Assembly: GCA_001751085.1 (NCBI GenBank)
Contig: MAXP01000290.1
Coordinates: forward strand, 1 to 5,611
DNA length: 5,611 nucleotides
Origin: Desulfobacterales bacterium C00003060
GTDB lineage: Bacteria; Desulfobacterota; Desulfobacteria; Desulfobacterales; C00003060
Direction of reading: 5' to 3'
Shown here: in pieces, positions 1 through 5,611 of the stretch
Layout: each line of letters starts with the position of its first letter
Position numbering within the stretch: the stretch's first letter is position 1
Translations under genes and position numbers: made by a program
Notes under the pieces: model-generated
Seen by the model: only the letters and a program-made list of their open reading frames with translations
Database searches by the model: none
Told to the model about the DNA's origin: nothing

Positions 1-78
1 GTGAGGGATACTTCAACTTATATTTTAGTACCGAAGCATTCTCCTGTCAACTTCGAGGGATTGGGGTCTAATCAGTTG

Positions 79-101
79 CCTTATCATAAAGATGGATAAG
101 G
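79..101 (+). promoter_or_regulatory. Perfect 7-bp inverted repeat before the receptor gene
   Basis: CCTTATC (79-85) and GATAAGG (95-101) are exact reverse complements separated by nine bases. The element ends 13 bases before the AGGAGG ribosome binding site. It could be an RNA hairpin shaping the leader or a DNA operator for a dimeric metal or cofactor regulator. It does not match the Fur consensus in order or spacing, nor the NikR half-sites GTATGA/TCATAC. The repeat itself is certain, the role is not. Confidence 0.5.
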
Positions 102-114
102 AATGAAGTTGCAC

Positions 115-120
115 AGGAGG
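115..120 (+). promoter_or_regulatory. Ribosome binding site that decides the receptor start
   Basis: AGGAGG at 115-120 lies six bases before the ATG at 127. It is inside the longer reading frame that opens at the ATG at 103, which shows that 127 and not 103 is the likely start. The ATG at 103 has only GGATAAGG-type purines upstream. Confidence 0.85.
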
Positions 121-126
121 TATCTG

Positions 127-2331
127 ATGAAAGGTTTGAAACGGATAGCTATTGTGGCAGGAATTATTGGTCTTTTTGCGTCCCCAGTGAGTTGGGCAGA
201 GGAAAAGGAAGGTGTCATCAAACTGGAACAGATAGTGGTGTCGGCAACCAAAACCGAGAAAAGCGTTGAGGATGCACCCGGCAGTGTCACAGTCATCTCC
301 AGCGAGGAGATTGAGCTGCTTAATGTCGCAACAGTGGATGAAATCCTTTCAGAGGTCAAAGGTGTTTATACGTCAAGAAAAAAGGGACTGATGGATGCCA
401 CAGCCAACGTGAGAATTAGGGGCTTTAAGGGTGACCAATACACGTTGGTTCTTTTGGACGGCCAGCCCCTGAATGACGCCTATACGGGCGGAGTGGAATG
501 GGGGACGCTTCCGTCAGAGAACATTGAACGAATAGAGGTTATCCGGGGCGCATCGTCAGCCCTCTATGGTGGCAATGCCATGGGTGGCGTCATCAATATC
601 ATCACGAAGACCCCAGAAAAGCTGGAGATGAGAGCCAGCGGAGGCCTCGGCAGCCATAACGCTTGGCGCTATCGTTTGAGTGCCGGTAATCGCTTTCTGG
701 ACAAATTCAGCCTGCGTGTCGGCTATGAAGAAGAATCAACGGATGGGTATGTGACCACACCTGTGTTGGTGGGAATCAAGGGCAAGCCAGGAACTGTATC
801 CGGCGGCTATCCAATGGATGACAAGTTCGGAAATCCGACAAAATGGGTGGTCGGTGACAAAGGGAAAAACAACGCTGAAAAGAGCAGTCTGGATGTCAAG
901 GCAACGTTTGATTTTTCTGATACAGGCAACCTTGCCTTTACGGCATTATCAGGGCGTCACGAGTATGACTATGACCACCCGCACACATACATGGGGACTT
1001 TTTCGGGAGCAATCGTCGGACCAGACAAGACAGCGAGTTTTAAGCCAAACAATTTCATAAGTTACACGGGCACAGGAGAGAATGAAACTGATGTCTTTAC
1101 ACTTGCTTTCAAGGAACTCTTCGGACGAGTCCAGCTTGATGCACAAGTCGGAACGGTAAGAGGAGATGACCGTTATACCATCGAGTCTGGTGGTCCATCA
1201 ATGACCTATTATGACTCGCCGGGTACTCTGAAAAGAACCAAGAATACGACCTGGTTTTCCGAGATCCGGGCGGATGTGCCCCTTGGAGAGTCAAATCTTC
1301 TTACCATCGGGGTTTCCTACCGGGGAGACGAATCAGACACCAATGATTATGATGTTCCTTACTATCGAAGTTATTCAGGTAAGAGCGACAGCAATTTTTA
1401 CTCGGGTGGACAGGATAGGATTTGGGGGCTATTTGCCCAGGATGAATGGAGTATTGTGGAACCCCTCACCCTCTATCTTGGCTGCCGTTATGACACATGG
1501 AAGGTCTATGATGGGGCCTCCGGTGTCCCAGGTGATAAGACCCAATATGACAGCAATACCGAGTCCGAGTTCAGTCCCAAGGTGTCTGCAGTCTGGAAGG
1601 CCCTTTCCAATACCACCTTGAAGGCTTCTGTGGGCCATGCCTTTCGCCCCCCCACTCTATACGAGCTTTATCGAACCTGGGAATCCTCGAGTACTGTATA
1701 CCACTCCAACCCCGATCTGGATCCTGAAACGGTATGGACCTATGAGGCAGGGGTAAATCAGTACTTTTTTGACAAAAAGACCAGACTGTCGCTTACCGGG
1801 TACTTCAATGACATTGACGACCTCATCTACTATAAGGTGTATCAGGATGCCAAGATCGACAACAAGACACACAAGACACGCATGAACGCAGGCAAGGCGC
1901 AGACCTATGGCATAGAACTCGGGGCGTCACAGCAGATTACCGACTGGCTTGCGGCCTGGGGTAATTATACATGGACACACGCTGAGATCACAGATAATCC
2001 CACTGATCCTGAGTCTGAAGACAAGAGAATTACCGGGATTCCCAGGACAATGTACAATATCGGCCTCGACGCACAGTACCAGTGGTTCAGAGGAAGTCTC
2101 TTCTGTCGATACTTTAGCAAGATATACAACGATTCAGACAATAAGGACACAGCAGAAGGGGTTTACCAGACCTTTGAGCCGGCCTTTTACGTGAACGGCA
2201 AGATAATCTTATCTCCAACTAAATGGACTGATGTGTCCCTTTCCGTGGATAACATCTTTGACAAAGAGTATTGGGAATATTACGAGGGAGATGGACGAAC
2301 TTTTTTCGTCGAATTGACTCTTAAATATTAG
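127..2331 (+). CDS. TonB-dependent outer-membrane receptor (BtuB/CirA-like)
   Basis: This 734-residue protein is a ligand-gated outer-membrane transporter that imports a chelate or cofactor into the periplasm using TonB-ExbB-ExbD energy. From ATG 127 it opens with a classical signal peptide (KGLKR, then a hydrophobic core) ending VSWA before EEKE, so cleavage is likely after residue 24. A TonB-box-like LEQIVVSA is at residues 33-40. The plug follows, with RIRGF near residue 98 and the plug-end segment IERIEVIRGASSALYGGNAM starting near residue 133. The rest is a 22-strand-type barrel, including AFRPPTLYELY and VDNIFDKEYWEY, and it ends in FFVELTLKY with the terminal aromatic residue used for outer-membrane insertion. 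The length is normal for the family, and the frame is intact. It is the first gene of the cluster; its ABC partners and a CobN-like gene follow, which favours a corrinoid or metal chelate over other ligands. A catecholate-type siderophore cannot be excluded. A frame-extended start at 103 is less likely. Confidence 0.93.
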   Translation: MKGLKRIAIVAGIIGLFASPVSWAEEKEGVIKLEQIVVSATKTEKSVEDAPGSVTVISSEEIELLNVATVDEILSEVKGVYTSRKKGLMDATANVRIRGFKGDQYTLVLLDGQPLNDAYTGGVEWGTLPSENIERIEVIRGASSALYGGNAMGGVINIITKTPEKLEMRASGGLGSHNAWRYRLSAGNRFLDKFSLRVGYEEESTDGYVTTPVLVGIKGKPGTVSGGYPMDDKFGNPTKWVVGDKGKNNAEKSSLDVKATFDFSDTGNLAFTALSGRHEYDYDHPHTYMGTFSGAIVGPDKTASFKPNNFISYTGTGENETDVFTLAFKELFGRVQLDAQVGTVRGDDRYTIESGGPSMTYYDSPGTLKRTKNTTWFSEIRADVPLGESNLLTIGVSYRGDESDTNDYDVPYYRSYSGKSDSNFYSGGQDRIWGLFAQDEWSIVEPLTLYLGCRYDTWKVYDGASGVPGDKTQYDSNTESEFSPKVSAVWKALSNTTLKASVGHAFRPPTLYELYRTWESSSTVYHSNPDLDPETVWTYEAGVNQYFFDKKTRLSLTGYFNDIDDLIYYKVYQDAKIDNKTHKTRMNAGKAQTYGIELGASQQITDWLAAWGNYTWTHAEITDNPTDPESEDKRITGIPRTMYNIGLDAQYQWFRGSLFCRYFSKIYNDSDNKDTAEGVYQTFEPAFYVNGKIILSPTKWTDVSLSVDNIFDKEYWEYYEGDGRTFFVELTLKY

Positions 2332-2367
2332 GGAAACAGATCGGCGCAGATGGAACTTTTAGTTATC

Positions 2368-3408
2368 ATGAAAAGAACTCTGATCGTACAAGTTGTCATC
2401 CTTTTTCTTTTTTGCTTGTCTGTTCCGGGTAAGGCAATCACCGGTCAGGACAACAGAATGGAACTGATCAAGGTACAAGATGCCCAGGGAACGACTCTGG
2501 AGGTAAGACTGCCGGTCAAAAAACTGGTGGTCTTAACCTCCGATGCCCTGGAGATAGTCCGTGCCCTCAAGGCAGAAGACCTTGTAGTAGGTATCAACAC
2601 CGGCATTGTCAAGGATCCTCTATTCTGGCCCAGGTTAAAGCACCGGCCCGCGGTTGGTAGATGGTCAGAGCCCAACTATGAGCTGATAGCCGAGCTCAAT
2701 CCCGACATGGTGATATCTTATGCACGGCATCCCGGCGCAGAGATGGAGAAAAAACTGATGCCACTCGGCATAAGAGTCATTCGCCTGGATTTCTATAAAA
2801 TCCGTACTCTGGAAAAAGAGGTAAAAACCCTTGGCCGCATTCTGAAAAAAGAAAAGGAGGCAAAAGAACTCACAGCCTGGTACCAAAGAAAACTGAGCTG
2901 GGTCCGGGAAAAGTTAAAGGAGGTCAACGATCGACCGGCTGTGTACGTTGAGAGTTATACTGGATACCATACTACGGGACCAGGCTCGGGTGGCAACGAG
3001 ATATGCGTCCTGGCGGGTGGGCACAATATCGCCTCTAATTTTTCCATACCTTATCCGCAGGTGACCCCTGAGTGGGTTTTGGCCAACAACCCGGATGTCA
3101 TCATCAAGGCAACTTCTCTCAGTAACTGCTATGCCATGGCTGATCCTGGTCCTCTGAGAACCACCAGACACAGGATCATGGCCCGCCCCGCCTGGGACAA
3201 TATCCGGGCCATAAAGGAGGGGAGAGTCTATGTGATGGCAGGTGATATCTGGACAGGCCCCAGGGCGATCATAGGGGCAAGTTATATGGCAAAATGGTTT
3301 TACCCTGATATTTTTAAGGCATTTGATCCGAAAGAACTCCACAGGGAGTATCTGGAAAGATTTCAAGGCATCAAATATCAGGGGGTGTATGTGTATCCCT
3401 CACTTTAG
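2368..3408 (+). CDS. ABC transporter periplasmic substrate-binding protein (BtuF/FecB-like)
   Basis: This is a class III binding protein (346 residues from ATG 2368) that would capture the ligand released by the receptor and deliver it to the permease. The N-terminus MKRTLIVQ followed by a hydrophobic run and PGKA resembles a Sec signal peptide, cut after about residue 23; the cysteine in LFLFC lacks a lipobox, so a soluble periplasmic protein is expected. The two lobes are joined by a long charged helix at about residues 142-186. Glu105 (YELIAELNPD) and Glu235 (TPEWVLANNPD) sit where BtuF has its two permease-docking glutamates, and are separated by 130 residues as I recall for E. coli BtuF Glu72 and Glu202. 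A Gly-rich segment YHTTGPGSGGNE near residue 200 is a candidate ligand contact. It is longer than BtuF (about 266). An upstream ATG at 2350 would add six residues (MELLVI); neither start has a good ribosome binding site, and 2368 is preferred for the signal peptide. Confidence 0.88.
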   Translation: MKRTLIVQVVILFLFCLSVPGKAITGQDNRMELIKVQDAQGTTLEVRLPVKKLVVLTSDALEIVRALKAEDLVVGINTGIVKDPLFWPRLKHRPAVGRWSEPNYELIAELNPDMVISYARHPGAEMEKKLMPLGIRVIRLDFYKIRTLEKEVKTLGRILKKEKEAKELTAWYQRKLSWVREKLKEVNDRPAVYVESYTGYHTTGPGSGGNEICVLAGGHNIASNFSIPYPQVTPEWVLANNPDVIIKATSLSNCYAMADPGPLRTTRHRIMARPAWDNIRAIKEGRVYVMAGDIWTGPRAIIGASYMAKWFYPDIFKAFDPKELHREYLERFQGIKYQGVYVYPSL

Positions 3409-3418
3409 GTACTTCTAT

Positions 3419-4441
3419 ATGCAAGAGATCTGCGAACAATACAGAGGCCTTACCGGCAGAAAGGTTTCTTTCATGATCCTTCTCGTGGTGCTGTTGTCTG
3501 GCGTGGGCCTAATAGCTCTTTCCCAGGGTGCATCATCTGTGGGTCTCAAGGATTCGTTTGCTGCACTTTTTGAAGATTCCGGGGTCGCCCATGCAATTGT
3601 CTGGAAACTCAGGCTTCCCCGTATAGTCATGGCCATTTTGGTCGGATGCGGGCTTGCCATTGCCGGCACTGTATTCCAGGCTATACTTAGAAACCCTTTG
3701 GCATCGCCCCACACCCTTGGGATAGGGTCTAGCGCCGGCTTTGGCGCTGTGATGGCAATAGTCTTTGGCGGTGGTCTTTACAAAGAATACCTTATTGCTG
3801 GAAACGCATTCCTTTTTGCTCTGCTTTCCTCATCTCTTATTCTGGGGGTGGCCAAATTGAAACGCTCAACCCCCGAGACCATGATACTCGCCGGCATCGC
3901 CATGATGTTCTTCTTCTCCTCGCTCAGTTCCCTTTTTCAATATATGGGAACAATGGAGGAGGTTCATGAAATCGTATTTTGGTTTTTCGGAAGTTTGTCC
4001 AAAGTTGGTTGGAAAGAAATAAGCATGGCCTCTGTTATGATACTCCTTCCCATCCCCCTGCTCTTGAAGTGGTCATGGGATTTCAATCTACTTGCAGCAG
4101 GTGATGAATCTGCAAAGGCATTGGGAGTAAACGTCACAAGAATTAGAATGGTTGGCTTAGTTGTTGCTTCCTTGATCACGGCAGGTGCCATATGTTTTAC
4201 CGGCGTGATAGGTTTTATTGGGCTTGTTTCCCCTCACATAACTAGGATGGTTATCGGAGGAGATCACCGGTTCCTACTTCCTGCTTCTGCACTCGTAGGC
4301 AGCGTTCTTGTTTTGACCGCAGACACATTGGGAAGGACTCTGTGGGCCCCGCAGGTCATACCCATAGGGATAGTCACTTCGTTTATCGGGGTGCCGTTTT
4401 TCTTTTACTTGTTGATGAAGAGGACACGAGAATACTGGTAA
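3419..4441 (+). CDS. FecCD/BtuC-type ABC transporter permease
   Basis: This inner-membrane permease (340 residues) is expected to act as a homodimer with about ten membrane helices per chain. The first helix starts near residue 19 (MILLVVLLSGVGLIALSQ). The family signature LRLPRIVMAILVG begins at residue 64; Arg65 and Arg68 match the BtuC arginines that receive the binding-protein glutamates. FQAILRNPLASPHTLGIGSS is at 86-105. The ATPase-contacting cytoplasmic segment GDESAKALGVNVTR is at 228-241, GVIGFIGLVSPHITRM at 262-277, and DTLGRT near 302, with Arg306 a possible third docking arginine. ATG 3419 starts 10 bases after the binding-protein stop, with only a weak AGG at 3407-3409. Starts at 3323 or 3389 are open in frame but would overlap the upstream gene and add a polar extension without family resemblance. 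The tight spacing suggests translational coupling. Confidence 0.92.
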   Translation: MQEICEQYRGLTGRKVSFMILLVVLLSGVGLIALSQGASSVGLKDSFAALFEDSGVAHAIVWKLRLPRIVMAILVGCGLAIAGTVFQAILRNPLASPHTLGIGSSAGFGAVMAIVFGGGLYKEYLIAGNAFLFALLSSSLILGVAKLKRSTPETMILAGIAMMFFFSSLSSLFQYMGTMEEVHEIVFWFFGSLSKVGWKEISMASVMILLPIPLLLKWSWDFNLLAAGDESAKALGVNVTRIRMVGLVVASLITAGAICFTGVIGFIGLVSPHITRMVIGGDHRFLLPASALVGSVLVLTADTLGRTLWAPQVIPIGIVTSFIGVPFFFYLLMKRTREYW

Positions 4442-4485
4442 GGAAAGTACCCAAAGCCAGCTAAAACGATAAGACGGTACTGACA

Positions 4486-5265
4486 ATGTTACGCGTTCAC
4501 GGACTTCATTTCAGATACAAAAATATAGATGCCCTAAAACATGTTGGAATAGGACTGAACAAAGGGGAAGTCTTAAGCATAGTCGGGCCTAACGGGGCGG
4601 GAAAGACGACCCTTTTGAAGTGTATTGTTGGAATAGTGAAACCGGATAACGGGACTGTTTTGATTGATGGCAAGGATACCTCCCGGATGAAGAGGCTGGA
4701 CCTGGCAAGATGCATAGGTTACGTGCCTCAGAGCACACCTTCCAAGTTTCCCATAACTGTATTTGATGCTGTTTTGATGGGAAGAAGGCCCTATATCGTG
4801 TGGAAACCATCTGAAAGAGACTTGGAAGTGGTGGCCGACCTCCTCAGGTCTATGGGTCTTGAGGATATGGCTTTAAGGGATTTTGATCACTTAAGCGGAG
4901 GCCAGAAGCAAAAAGTCCTATTGGCCAGGGCATTTGCACAAGATACTGACTACTTGCTTTTGGACGAGCCCACCAGCAACCTGGATTTGAGACATCAGAT
5001 GGAGGTCATGGAAATGATTTCCGGTATGGTGAAGAAAAAGGGAATGGCCGCCATTTTGGCTGTACATGACCTGAATCTCGCATCTCGGTTTTCAGACACG
5101 GTTGTGATGCTGAACGCAGGCAGGGTTTTTTGCTCCGGCAAACCAATGGAAGTGATGACCGTTGAAAACATAAGATCGGTCTACGGAGTGGAAGCAACAA
5201 TAAACCAGAATGATGGCAACCCGTATATATTGCCAATTAGGCCGGTGGGCCGGTTGAAGAAGTGA
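4486..5265 (+). CDS. ABC transporter ATP-binding protein (BtuD/FecE-like)
   Basis: This 259-residue cytoplasmic ATPase would power the importer as a dimer bound to the permease. All catalytic motifs are present and intact: Walker A GPNGAGKTT at 34-42, Q-loop Gln82 in YVPQ, signature LSGGQ at 136-140, Walker B YLLLDEP ending in the catalytic Glu161, D-loop SNLD at 164-167 and switch His194 in AVHDLN. The order, length and HDLNLAS segment are those of the iron-chelate/B12 importer subfamily. A short tail after residue 230 (YGVEATINQNDGNPYILP) is typical of FecE-like proteins. The ATG at 4486 is the only one before an in-frame stop at 4462-4464; its ribosome binding site is poor. The 44-base gap from the permease contains AGTACC (4446-4451) and GGTACT (4476-4481), a 6-bp inverted repeat of doubtful meaning. 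The substrate cannot be read from the ATPase. Confidence 0.94.
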   Translation: MLRVHGLHFRYKNIDALKHVGIGLNKGEVLSIVGPNGAGKTTLLKCIVGIVKPDNGTVLIDGKDTSRMKRLDLARCIGYVPQSTPSKFPITVFDAVLMGRRPYIVWKPSERDLEVVADLLRSMGLEDMALRDFDHLSGGQKQKVLLARAFAQDTDYLLLDEPTSNLDLRHQMEVMEMISGMVKKKGMAAILAVHDLNLASRFSDTVVMLNAGRVFCSGKPMEVMTVENIRSVYGVEATINQNDGNPYILPIRPVGRLKK

Positions 5266-5284
5266 AATTCCTCGCTTGAAATGG

Positions 5285-5336
5285 TACGACTTGTGATGCG
5301 CTTCGCAAAATCAACGGGTTAAGGGCACAGGTCGTA
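5285..5336 (+). other. Imperfect stem-loop between ATPase and CobN-like gene
   Basis: TACGACTTGTG (5285-5295) pairs with CACAGGTCGTA (5326-5336) over 11 positions, with one G-U wobble and no bulge. The 30-base loop contains a second small hairpin, TGCG-CTT-CGCA (5297-5307). No T-run follows directly, so it is not a standard intrinsic terminator. It could be a structured RNA that sets CobN-like expression apart from the transporter, a processing site, or a copy of a dispersed REP-like repeat. The structure is read by eye and has not been folded. Confidence 0.5.
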
Positions 5337-5347
5337 AACTTTAGGCA

Positions 5348-5361
5348 CTTCTCTCTTCTCT
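5348..5361 (+). repeat. Tandem CTTCTCT pair in a pyrimidine tract
   Basis: CTTCTCT occurs twice in direct succession (5348-5354 and 5355-5361), forming part of a 15-base pure pyrimidine run just before the ribosome binding site of the CobN-like gene. The tract would keep the site unstructured on its 5' side. It may be simple low-complexity sequence. Confidence 0.45.
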
Positions 5362-5365
5362 CAAC

Positions 5366-5371
5366 AGGAGG
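5366..5371 (+). promoter_or_regulatory. Ribosome binding site of the CobN-like gene
   Basis: AGGAGG lies five bases before ATG 5377. It is much stronger than the sites of the binding protein, permease and ATPase, and it fixes the start of the CobN-like frame. Confidence 0.85.
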
Positions 5372-5376
5372 ACATC

Positions 5377-5611
5377 ATGGACATCCCCTGGATCGGATAC
5401 TATCATTATGAAGGTGAAAAGATATTTCGAGAGTTCAATGACTATCTGACATGGTATGAAAGCCGGTCTGATTCCATAAGCCATAGGACTTCAGATAAAG
5501 TAGGGATATTCTTTCCTCGTAGTTTGCTCGTGAAGAAGGACGTGGACCTGATTCATCTCCTTATCGGGCAATTGGAAAAGAGAAATATTTTTCCTGTGCC
5601 TGTTTTTGCTC
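5377..5611 (+). CDS. cobN: CobN / magnesium-chelatase H family protein, N-terminal part
   Basis: The frame runs off the window after 78 codons. The readable part begins MDIPWIGYYHYEGEK, continues with FNDYLTWYESR, and then KVGIFFPRSLLVKKD and a segment ending NIFPVPVFA. This is the pattern of CobN-like proteins: a YHP-like entry, a D.YL.WY helix, VGI.F.RS, and a Leu-rich helix leading to a .P.PVF strand. CobN is the large substrate-binding subunit of ATP-dependent cobaltochelatase, which works with AAA+ partners CobS/CobT or BchI/BchD-like proteins. Canonical CobN has, as I recall, well over 100 residues before this block; here an in-frame stop at 5335-5337 and the AGGAGG site show that the gene starts at it. 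Next to an importer it may handle the metal of the imported ligand instead of making B12 de novo; cobalt chelation as such is not shown. The catalytic region lies beyond the window. Confidence 0.78.
   Translation, partial: MDIPWIGYYHYEGEKIFREFNDYLTWYESRSDSISHRTSDKVGIFFPRSLLVKKDVDLIHLLIGQLEKRNIFPVPVFA

Larger units (their letters stand above)
32..120 (+). promoter_or_regulatory. Candidate anti-Shine-Dalgarno / RBS-masking structure
   Basis: CGAAG (32-36) can pair with CTTCG (51-55), leaving a 14-base loop. That loop contains CTCCTGT (41-47), the exact reverse complement of ACAGGAG (113-119), which is the core of the receptor's ribosome binding site. Including T40 with G120 as a wobble makes eight pairs. 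A long-range or loop pairing of this kind would block translation initiation at 127. The match is seen directly; a regulatory role is inference, and a 7-base match over a 100-base leader could occur by chance. Confidence 0.3.
1..126 (+). promoter_or_regulatory. Leader of the transport operon
   Basis: This is the non-coding stretch before the receptor gene; its upstream limit lies outside the window. An AT-rich TATATT at 19-24 could be a -10 element, but its -35 partner would fall before base 1, so no promoter can be assigned. The leader holds two inverted repeats (32-55 and 79-101) and a segment complementary to the ribosome binding site (40-47 against 113-120). I looked for the conserved B12-box and core of a cobalamin riboswitch, common upstream of btuB-like genes, and did not see it in these bases; one could lie partly or wholly upstream of the window. 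Confidence 0.5.

Noticed and set aside
1..102. Cobalamin riboswitch before the receptor gene
   Set aside because: Expected from the gene context, but the conserved B12-box and core were not seen in the bases present; only the upstream sequence could settle it.
2407..2436. Lipoprotein signal in the binding protein
   Set aside because: The cysteine in LFLFC is preceded by phenylalanine where a lipobox needs Gly, Ala or Ser, and it lies inside the hydrophobic core.
2914..3366. A 150-codon antisense reading frame opposite the binding-protein gene
   Set aside because: It lies wholly opposite a well-supported gene, has no recognisable domain and is best explained as a codon-bias shadow.
3323..3418. 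Permease start at 3323 or 3389
   Set aside because: Both would overlap the binding-protein gene and add residues unlike FecCD N-termini; ATG 3419 directly follows the upstream stop.
4446..4481. Inverted repeat AGTACC / GGTACT in the permease-ATPase gap
   Set aside because: Six pairs around a 24-base loop are too weak, and no T-run follows, so it is not offered as a terminator or operator.
5281..5322. A 13-codon reading frame (MVRLVMRFAKSTG) in the gap before the CobN-like gene
   Set aside because: It has no ribosome binding site and overlaps the stem-loop; nothing supports translation.

Overview
The window carries one strand-consistent, operon-like cluster on the + strand that encodes a complete high-affinity import route for a metal chelate or corrinoid in a Gram-negative bacterium. 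In order it holds a TonB-dependent outer-membrane receptor (127-2331), a periplasmic binding protein of the BtuF/FecB class (2368-3408), a BtuC/FecCD-type permease (3419-4441), a BtuD/FecE-type ATPase (4486-5265), and the first 78 codons of a CobN/magnesium-chelatase-H-family protein (5377 to the window edge). There are no genes on the - strand that I can support; the long antisense frames are shadows of the + strand genes.

Organism: a TonB receptor needs an outer membrane, so this is a diderm. The moderate base composition and the set receptor-BtuF-BtuC-BtuD-CobN-like are reminiscent of anaerobic Desulfobacterota (sulfate or metal reducers). This is an impression from gene content, not a phylogenetic result.

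Layout: 1-126 is a leader with a perfect 7-bp inverted repeat (79-101), a weaker 5-bp hairpin (32-55) and, in that hairpin's loop, a segment exactly complementary to the receptor's Shine-Dalgarno sequence. I see no cobalamin-riboswitch core in the part of the leader that is present. The four transport genes follow with gaps of 36, 10 and 44 bases and no terminator between them. A 111-base gap (5266-5376) contains a long imperfect stem (5285-5336) and a pyrimidine tract, then a strong ribosome binding site and the CobN-like gene.

How the parts fit: the receptor would take the ligand across the outer membrane using TonB energy. The binding protein would pass it to a BtuC2D2-type ABC importer; the docking glutamates on the binding protein and the docking arginines on the permease are both present. 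The CobN-like protein would then act on the imported compound or its metal in the cytoplasm. The ligand could be cobalamin or another corrinoid, a cobalt, nickel or zinc chelate, or a siderophore; the sequence does not decide. The most interesting points are the CobN-like protein that begins about where the family's second segment normally lies, the chelatase-next-to-importer arrangement, and the possible sequestration of the ribosome binding site in the receptor leader.
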